Shown here: one piece after another, positions 56,884 through 64,000 of the stretch
Numbering within the stretch: the first letter of the stretch is position 1
Layout of the letters: the number at the start of each line of letters is the position of its first letter
Source of the DNA: Aquariibacter albus
GTDB taxonomy: Bacteria; Pseudomonadota; Gammaproteobacteria; Burkholderiales; Burkholderiaceae_C
Direction: 5' to 3'
DNA length: 64,000 nucleotides
Assembly (NCBI RefSeq): GCF_014145335.1
Contig: NZ_JACIVI010000005.1
Span: 180,531 to 244,530 of the forward strand
Position numbers and translations under genes: made by a program
Notes under the pieces: generated by a model
What the model was told of the DNA's origin: nothing
Seen by the model: the letters and a program-made list of their open reading frames with translations, nothing else
Databases searched by the model: none

Positions 56884-57178
56884 GGCCCGCGCAGCACGCG
56901 CCTGAGTCATCCGCCAGGCGTCCTGGGACAGGACGCCGGCGCCTTCTAACCCTGTTGAAAACCGGCGTCAAAGCACAAAGCTGTGGACAGTTCGCGAACA
57001 ACTTCAGGCTTATCCACAGGCCAAAGCCGCCTGGCCGACTTGTTCATCGCCGCGGCACATCGGCTGCTGCCGGCATCCACAGACCTTCGCGGACGCTAAA
57101 CCCGCGCCGAAACGGGCGAAAATCGCCTTGTCCACAGGCCGAAGGCGCCTCTACGACCACGACCATCTTGAGGAATCC
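56884..57178. other. Probable replication origin (oriC) between dnaA and dnaN
   Basis: A non-coding 295-bp stretch with a cluster of DnaA boxes: TGTGGACAG (56982-56990), a perfect TTATCCACA (57010-57018), GCATCCACA (57073-57081) and TTGTCCACA (57128-57136). It is locally AT-richer than flanking genes. With the boxes on the other side of dnaA, this fits a bipartite or single origin as in many bacteria. It also carries the dnaN promoter, not resolved here. Confidence 0.72.
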
Positions 57179-58285
57179 ATGATTGTGTTGAAAGCACCGC
57201 AGGACAAGCTGCTCGCCACTCTGCAAACCGTGGCCGGCATCGTCGAAAGGCGACACACGCTGCCCGTGCTCGCCAACGTCCTGCTGCGCAAGCACAATGG
57301 CCAGATCGAACTGACCACCAGCGACCTCGAGATCCAGATCCGCACCCGAGCCAGCTTCGACGGCGATGCGGAAGACACCGCCACCACCGTCGGGGCCAAG
57401 AAGCTCATCGACATCCTTCGCTCCCTGCCCAGCGACCAGACGGTCAGCCTCAAGGCCGAGCAGAACAAGCTGGTCCTCAGCGGCGGCAAGAGCCGCTTCA
57501 GCCTGCAGACCCTGCCACCCGAGGACTTCCCCCTGGTTCAGGAAGCCGCCGACTTCGGTCCCGCCTTCGCGGTGCCGCAGAAGGTGCTCAAGGACCTGAT
57601 CGCCCAGGTCCACTTCGCGATGGCGGTGCATGACATCCGCTACTACCTCAACGGCATCCTCTTCGTTGCCGAAGGTCAGTCGCTGACCCTGGTGGCCACG
57701 GATGGCCACCGCCTGGCCCTGGCCCGCGCCACGCTGGAAACCGACTGCCCGAAGCAGGAAGTCATCCTTCCCCGCAAGACCGTGCTCGAACTGCAGCGCC
57801 TGCTCAAGGACGACGAGAACCCGATCGAGATGCGCTTTGCCGGCAATCAGGCGCGCTTCGATTTCAGCGGCCTGGAGTTCGTCACCAAGCTGGTCGAAGG
57901 CAAGTTCCCCGACTACCAGCGCGTGATCCCCAAGGGCCATCGCAACCTCATCACCCTGGGCCGTGCACCCCTGCTCGCTGCCCTGCAGCGCGCGGCCATC
58001 CTGACCAGCGAGAAGTTCAAGGGCGTGCGCCTGAACCTCGAACCTGGCCTGCTTCGCATTGCGTCCAGCAATGCCGAGCAGGAAGAAGCGAAGGAAGAAC
58101 TCGAGATCGACTACGGCGGCGACACCCTCGAGATCGGCTTCAACGTCGGCTACCTGATGGACGTGCTGGCCAACATGGACCAGGAGATGGTGACCCTGGC
58201 CTTGCAGGACGCGAACAGCTCGGTGCTGATCACCGTCCCGGGGGGAGAGGACTTCAAGTACGTCGTGATGCCGATGCGCATCTGA
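57179..58285 (+). CDS. dnaN: DNA polymerase III beta sliding clamp
   Basis: Ring-shaped processivity factor of DNA polymerase III. The 368-residue protein has the standard start MIVLKAPQDKLLATLQTVAGIVERRHTLPVLANVLL and three repeated clamp domains; VATDGHRLALA and YLMDVLANMD are diagnostic blocks, and the C-terminal VVMPMRI closes the ligand-binding pocket. The ATG at 57179 follows a TTGAGGA ribosome site. It is followed by a terminator hairpin and gyrB. Confidence 0.98.
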   Translation: MIVLKAPQDKLLATLQTVAGIVERRHTLPVLANVLLRKHNGQIELTTSDLEIQIRTRASFDGDAEDTATTVGAKKLIDILRSLPSDQTVSLKAEQNKLVLSGGKSRFSLQTLPPEDFPLVQEAADFGPAFAVPQKVLKDLIAQVHFAMAVHDIRYYLNGILFVAEGQSLTLVATDGHRLALARATLETDCPKQEVILPRKTVLELQRLLKDDENPIEMRFAGNQARFDFSGLEFVTKLVEGKFPDYQRVIPKGHRNLITLGRAPLLAALQRAAILTSEKFKGVRLNLEPGLLRIASSNAEQEEAKEELEIDYGGDTLEIGFNVGYLMDVLANMDQEMVTLALQDANSSVLITVPGGEDFKYVVMPMRI

Positions 58286-58328
58286 GCCCCGGAGGCCCGC
58301 GCCCTGGCGGAGCGGGTCCTGCGGTGTG

Positions 58329-58358
58329 AAGCGGGCCGGGTGCCCGCTTGTGTTTTTC
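58329..58358 (+). terminator. Intrinsic terminator between dnaN and gyrB
   Basis: AAGCGGG (58329-58335) pairs with CCCGCTT (58343-58349) around a 7-nt loop, then GTGTTTTTCTT. This suggests gyrB has its own promoter or is reached by partial readthrough. Confidence 0.7.
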
Positions 58359-58392
58359 TTGGGCGGCTCCTCCGCGTGTCGTCCGGCAGTGA

Positions 58393-60939
<2,547 letters not shown>

Positions 60940-60970
60940 GACACGGCCTGCGGGATGCAGGCGGGATGAA

Positions 60971-61004
60971 GCAAAACGCCGCGGCCTGTGCCGCGGCGTT
61001 TTGC
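60971..61004 (+). terminator. Strong bidirectional terminator after gyrB
   Basis: GCAAAACGCCGCGGC and GCCGCGGCGTTTTGC form a perfect 15-bp stem with a CTGT loop; the AAAA/TTTT ends give U tracts on both strands. It separates the core chromosome from the lower-GC accessory stretch. The 220 bp from here to 61223 hold no gene; GTTGGGC and GCCTAAC occur at 61071-61085. Confidence 0.9.
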
Positions 61005-61210
61005 TTTGGGGGGGTGATCGTCGGGAGGCGCATGCACCCGGGCCTGAGGGTGTGCCGCTGCCGTACTACCGTTGGGCCGCCTAACGCGCCATTGCAAGCC
61101 CTCGCAAGAAGGGGTTGTGTGGTCTCTATGCCTGGGAAGCGGGTCACGGTAGGCTCCAGGCGTCTTGAACAGTCGGCGTCATGTGGCAAGTGCTGCCGTG
61201 ATGCCTAAAG

Positions 61211-61217
61211 TACGTTA
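61211..61217 (+). other. Possible cassette boundary (GTTAGCC) before the HEPN-like gene
   Basis: GTTAGCC differs at one position from the integron recombination core GTTRRRY and lies 6 nt before the ATG at 61224. In gene cassettes the start codon commonly follows the crossover point this closely. No paired upstream half-site with complementary L box is convincing. Confidence 0.4.
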
Positions 61218-61223
61218 GCCTTT

Positions 61224-61652
61224 ATGAACCCTCGAAGCCGTTGGGATCATTTATTGGCCCTTGACGAGGAACTGCTCAAGGGGGGAGCCATCCTTTCGGA
61301 ATGGTGTTCATTCATAGTTCGTGAGTCGGACTTGGCGTTTGTGGTTGGGGCGCATCTCGCTTCTATCCTCACGGCCGTATCAGGCATCGAAACGTATCTA
61401 CGCTCCGAGTACGCCAAAACTACGAAGGACAAGCTGTTCGTACTAATCGATCAAGCGCCCATAGATTCTGCTCTCAAAAACGATCTTCATATGCTACGAA
61501 AGTACAGAAACAAGTGGGTACATGTGGATGAGCCATGGGAAGATGGACCACTACTTGAAACGCCGGAACAGTTTGAAAAAGAGTTGGAAGAAATGGCGCT
61601 CTTCGCGGCGCGCTGCTTAAGGCTGACCATCTATGAGAATCAGTGGGTGTAG
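61224..61652 (+). CDS. HEPN-like protein, cassette-borne, unknown function
   Basis: A 142-residue protein, predicted all-helical. RNKWVH at residues 95-100 matches the RN-x-x-x-H form of the HEPN ribonuclease motif, preceded by a helix (SALKNDLHMLRKY), which is the usual place. The N-terminal half contains a mildly hydrophobic helix (FVVGAHLASILTAVSGIETYL). HEPN proteins include toxins and RNA-targeting defence effectors, but others are inactive. No antitoxin (MNT type) lies next to it. It has clearly lower GC than core genes and ends directly before an attC-like site, as expected of an integron cassette gene. Confidence 0.7.
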   Translation: MNPRSRWDHLLALDEELLKGGAILSEWCSFIVRESDLAFVVGAHLASILTAVSGIETYLRSEYAKTTKDKLFVLIDQAPIDSALKNDLHMLRKYRNKWVHVDEPWEDGPLLETPEQFEKELEEMALFAARCLRLTIYENQWV

Positions 61653-61655
61653 AGG

Positions 61656-61722
61656 GCTAACTAACGGTTCCACCCGACGTCCTCGCCTTCGGCGCAGCCG
61701 CGCGTGAACCTGGGCGTTAGGC
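61656..61722 (+). other. attC-like integron recombination site
   Basis: The site reads gCTAAC (R'' 61656-61661), GGTTC (L'' 61666-61670), a 35-nt partly self-complementary middle, GAACC (L' 61706-61710) and GTTAGGC (R' 61716-61722). R'' and R' are complementary over CTAAC/GTTAG, and L'' and L' are fully complementary, with spacers of 4 and 5 nt. GTTAGGC fits GTTRRRY exactly. It begins 3 nt after the stop of the HEPN-like gene. Confidence 0.72.
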
Positions 61723-61753
61723 CGCATACCCGAGCACCGCGTACGCTCGCGGC

Positions 61754-61759
61754 TAGAAT
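61754..61759 (+). promoter_or_regulatory. Candidate -10 box for the methyltransferase-AlkB pair
   Basis: TAGAAT, 31 nt before the ATG at 61791 and 32 nt after the attC-like site, could let the cassette be expressed without an integron promoter. No clear -35 box. Confidence 0.4.
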
Positions 61760-61790
61760 ATCCGCCACGTTTCAGACCTGAAGCATACGC

Positions 61791-62657
61791 ATGACCATCT
61801 TTCAGCTCGTAAAGATCGCTCTCGACACTCTCTATGCGGAAGCCGTGTCTGCCTACGGCAGTTCCGCTGACGCAAAGATTACCGAGCAGATGGGTTACCT
61901 CTCGAAGAGCTACAGCGAGCTCAATCAGGTTGGCCGGAAGCCAGTGAACTACAAGGACCCGGCCACTCGCTTTGCGTATGTGTACAAGTATGTCGCCTCG
62001 CATGGCAACTACGTGGTCCAAGTGCTCAACGCGCTGCGGCTAGAACTTGAAGGGCCGATCTTCACCACTGAATCCATTCGGGTCTCGTGTGTTGGCGGTG
62101 GACCGGGAAGCGACATCATCGCTTTGCTGAAGTACCTTGACGAACGCAAAGCGACTGAGAAGGTCAAAAAGGTGACCTGTTACCTGCTCGACCGTGAGCA
62201 GGCATGGGCAGACACCTGGACAGAGCTGGACGACTCGTTGAAGACGGACCTGCTACTGCACGCGAACTTTCAACCTCTGGACGTCACGAATCCTGATTCG
62301 TGGGCCCAACAAAAGAAATTCTTGCAGGCTGATCTATTCACAATGAGCTACTTCGTGTCGGAGGTAAAGGCCCTTGATTTGACAGGTGTCGTCACAAAAT
62401 TCTGGCAAACCCTGTTCCAAGAAGCCAAACCAGGTGCGCTATTTCTGTATGACGACAACGGTCATGACGCGTTTAACTCCTACTTTGACGGGCAGTGGAA
62501 GAAGGCAGGGTTGAAGTGCATCATCGAGTCGACAAACCAGACAACGTCGCCCTCAGGCAGCGAGCAGAAGTCCGATTTGGGGCCCTACTTGACCAAGTTC
62601 GGGCAATCTCCGAAGCTCAAGACTCCGCTCACCTACCGCGTGCTTAGAAAGCCTTGA
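61791..62657 (+). CDS. SAM-dependent methyltransferase-like protein, cassette-borne
   Basis: A 288-residue cytosolic protein with a class I methyltransferase signature: VGGGPGSD at 101-108 (motif I) and the acidic end of the second strand at D134 (CYLLDREQAWADTW), followed by ADLFTMSYFVSEV near 189-201, which fits the later strand motifs. The N-terminal 95 residues are helical. The GGGPGSD form is seen in some uncharacterised or rRNA-uridine methyltransferase families, but I cannot assign a substrate. GC is lower than core genes. Its TGA stop overlaps the TTG start of the AlkB-like gene, so the two are translated together. Confidence 0.75.
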   Translation: MTIFQLVKIALDTLYAEAVSAYGSSADAKITEQMGYLSKSYSELNQVGRKPVNYKDPATRFAYVYKYVASHGNYVVQVLNALRLELEGPIFTTESIRVSCVGGGPGSDIIALLKYLDERKATEKVKKVTCYLLDREQAWADTWTELDDSLKTDLLLHANFQPLDVTNPDSWAQQKKFLQADLFTMSYFVSEVKALDLTGVVTKFWQTLFQEAKPGALFLYDDNGHDAFNSYFDGQWKKAGLKCIIESTNQTTSPSGSEQKSDLGPYLTKFGQSPKLKTPLTYRVLRKP

Positions 62658-63304
62658 CTTCAGACCTTTTCGCTTCAGACTCAAGCTTTGAGCAGCTCCC
62701 GCTAGAGGGCGCCGAAGTGCTGCTACTTCAGCAGCTTGCCTTGCCGCGCCCTGCTTCACTGCTGTTGTCTGAACTCATCCGCGATACACCGTGGCGCAGC
62801 GAACACATCACGGTTTGGGGCAAGAAGCATTTACAACCACGCCTTGTGGCGTGGTATGGCGACGAGGGCCGAAACTACACGTACTCGGGAATCTCCATGA
62901 ATCCTTTGCCGTGGACAACGACGTTGCTGGAACTCCGGGCGCTAGTCGAATCTACCTGCGACGAGAGGTTTAACAGCGTTCTGCTGAACTACTACCGGGA
63001 TGGCCGAGACAGTATGGGCTTCCACAGCGACGATGAACCAGAGCTTGGACCCCGCCCCACAATCGCATCGCTCAGCCTAGGCGAATCCCGAATCTTTGCA
63101 TTCAAGCACAAGCAGCGCTCAGATGCGCCGACTGTAAACATTGAGCTTGCGTCGGGCTCTCTACTGCTTATGAAGGGCGACACGCAGCGCAATTGGAAGC
63201 ACGGTATCGCGAAATCAAGTCGACCACTCGGGCCAAGAGTAAACCTAACGTTTCGCAGGATACAAGCAACGAACCCTAGGGGTCATCGTGCCAATGCGGC
63301 CTAA
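62654..63304 (+). CDS. AlkB-like 2-oxoglutarate/Fe(II) dioxygenase
   Basis: A 216-residue protein of the AlkB family, which repairs alkylated bases by oxidative demethylation. The core is SVLLNYYRDGRDSMGFHSDDEPELG with H124 and D126 as iron ligands, the distal H183 in NWKHGI, and R195/R201 in RVNLTFRR for 2-oxoglutarate and substrate; PTIASLSLGESRIFAFKHK is also conserved. The pattern is closer to ALKBH2/3-like bacterial proteins than to E. coli AlkB. The start is TTG at 62654, overlapping the upstream stop (TTGA). The TAA stop lies within GCCTAAC, a half attC site. Confidence 0.88.
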   Translation: MTSDLFASDSSFEQLPLEGAEVLLLQQLALPRPASLLLSELIRDTPWRSEHITVWGKKHLQPRLVAWYGDEGRNYTYSGISMNPLPWTTTLLELRALVESTCDERFNSVLLNYYRDGRDSMGFHSDDEPELGPRPTIASLSLGESRIFAFKHKQRSDAPTVNIELASGSLLLMKGDTQRNWKHGIAKSSRPLGPRVNLTFRRIQATNPRGHRANAA

Positions 63305-63305
63305 C
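63299..63305 (+). other. Truncated attC half-site (GCCTAAC) at the end of the AlkB-like gene
   Basis: GCCTAAC matches RYYYAAC exactly and includes the stop codon of the AlkB-like gene, as often seen in cassettes. No matching GTTRRRY is found in the next 140 bp, so the other half is missing, apparently replaced by insertion-sequence DNA. Confidence 0.6.
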
Positions 63306-63790
63306 CCCTCTTCAGGGACTTCCCGCTGAGTCAACGGTGATCAGTGTTCTTCTTCCGAGGCCGGTTTCCTTTCGCGTGAACAGCAGGACGTGGTGATCGA
63401 AGGCGCCACCGTGGAAGGACAGACTGCACATCTACAGGCGGGCTTGTGTCGGTGGGGTTCACCGAGGCCCCAGATACGAACCGCTCAGCAGGGCTCCATT
63501 CACTCGACGTGCTGTGGGCACATGAGGGTTACCGAGTTCACCTGCTGCCGGTCTGACCTGTGGTGGGCATCTTCGAGCGCACGTCCGGGTGAGGAATCGG
63601 GTCTTGTGTGTTCGGGCTCAGCTGGCCGGCTGGGCTTTGAGGCAGCAGCGCGCCGCAGGCGGCTCGGGCATGGGGTCAGGGTTGAAGGCCGCGCCACGTG
63701 TGAGCAAGGCCCACAAGATGCGGGCGTTCTTGTTGGCCAGTGCCACGACGGCCTTTTGCCAGCCCACGCGCTCTTTGAGCTGCACCGTAA
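63306..63790 (-). mobile_element. IS110/IS1111-family remnant
   Basis: Contains the C-terminal end of an IS110-type transposase (63618 to about 63790) and, downstream of its stop, about 310 bp of non-coding DNA reaching to the truncated attC half-site. No gene is supported in 63306-63617. In IS1111-group elements the non-coding end after the transposase gene encodes a guide (bridge/seek) RNA, so this stretch could be that region. Boundaries are approximate. Confidence 0.6.
63618..63790 (-). pseudogene. IS110/IS1111-type transposase, C-terminal fragment
   Basis: About 57 residues: VQLKERVGWQKAVVALANKNARILWALLTRGAAFNPD and a Pro/Ala tail. RVGWQKAVVALANKNARI-LWA is the signature of the Transposase_20 domain of IS1111-type enzymes. 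The N-terminal DEDD domain and most of the C-terminal domain are missing, cut at about 63790 where the IS3-family element begins, so no active enzyme is made here. Confidence 0.75.
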
Positions 63791-63799
63791 GCTCCCCCG

Positions 63800-64000
63800 T
63801 CAAGTAGACAGTCCAGAAGTAGAGACTTCCTGGTTGAACACCCTGGGTTTGAACACCGCCGGCGGCACGTTGCCCAGGGAGTCGTGCGGCCGGTATTCGT
63901 TGTAGTCGGTCAGCCAGTCGTCGGCAGCGGTCTGCACCTCGCTGACGGCGTTGAATAGCCAGGCATCGAGCACCTCCTGGCGGAAGCTGCGGTTGAAGCG
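63800..64000 (-). CDS. IS3-family transposase (OrfB), C-terminal end, cut by the window edge
   Basis: The visible 66 residues end an IS3-family integrase-type transposase: RFNRSFRQEVLDAWLF, DWLTDYNEYRPHDSLGNVPPAVF and a stop at 63800. The YNEYRPHDSLGN-PP motif is diagnostic of the rve_3 C-terminus. The catalytic DDE residues lie outside the window. The element seems to have inserted into the IS110-type transposase gene. Confidence 0.88.
   Translation of the reverse strand, partial: RFNRSFRQEVLDAWLFNAVSEVQTAADDWLTDYNEYRPHDSLGNVPPAVFKPRVFNQEVSTSGLST

Noticed and set aside
61071..61217. A full attC site running from GCCTAAC (61079) to GTTAGCC (61217), or one ending at GTTGGGC (61071-61077).
   Set aside because: The cores are present but no complementary L boxes are found at the proper spacing, so only the site at 61656-61722 is called.
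63390..63905. A 171-codon plus-strand frame across the IS remnants.
   Set aside because: It runs antisense through the transposase fragments and its protein resembles nothing; the minus-strand frames carry clear transposase motifs.

Overview
The window is about 61 kb of dense, very GC-rich chromosome (roughly 70% G+C by eye, not counted) followed by about 3 kb of lower-GC accessory DNA. The gene set points to a betaproteobacterium of the order Burkholderiales, probably near the Rubrivivax/Leptothrix/Roseateles/Comamonadaceae group. The supporting blocks are rpmH-rnpA-yidD-yidC-mnmE divergent from dnaA-dnaN-gyrB, mnmG-rsmG-parA-hydrolase-parB, kdsD-kdsC-lptC, pilT-pilU and a PutA without a DNA-binding domain. 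This placement is inference from gene content and protein sequence; no 16S gene is present.

Layout: 1-2.1 kb, an MFS transporter with a decayed acyltransferase tail and a CPBP-type membrane protease. 2.2-8.2 kb, apt, a Kef-type antiporter, and the Kdo/LPS genes kdsD-kdsC-lptC followed by a short-chain dehydrogenase. 8.2-14.5 kb, a glycine-rich RNA-binding protein, a small EF-hand protein, a possible small ORF or sRNA, a TauE-like transporter, a secreted peptidase-like hydrolase with a NatAB-type ABC exporter, and a DUF2061 protein behind a long palindrome. 14.6-20.2 kb, a cysteine-cluster protein and the chromosome-segregation block, with parS sites inside mnmG and rsmG. 20.2-25.4 kb, the prkA-yeaH-spoVR stress operon behind a sigma-54 type promoter. 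25.4-38.4 kb, metabolic genes, an aroG-type gene with a complete attenuator, tldD, rsmI, yraN, diaA, a dolP-like gene, pilU, pilT and a yggS-type gene. 38.5-51 kb, putA, CHMI and FAH-family enzymes, proC, a glutamine amidotransferase, a BLUF photoreceptor, ubiA, an ECF sigma/anti-sigma pair, a phosphoesterase, a UPF0149 protein and a PhyH-type oxygenase. 51-61 kb, the replication-origin region.

From about 61.0 kb the character changes. After a strong terminator behind gyrB come a HEPN-like gene, a folded integron attC-like site, and a tightly coupled methyltransferase-like/AlkB-like gene pair whose last stop codon lies inside a second attC half-site. That half-site is cut off by an IS110/IS1111-type remnant, itself interrupted by an IS3-family element running off the window. 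This looks like a small run of integron gene cassettes without a visible integrase, next to the replication origin, and is the most likely place for an undescribed function. Other notable signals are the Tyr/Phe leader peptide and mutually exclusive hairpins before the DAHP synthase gene, and several genes whose -10-like box sits only 6-9 nt before the start codon.
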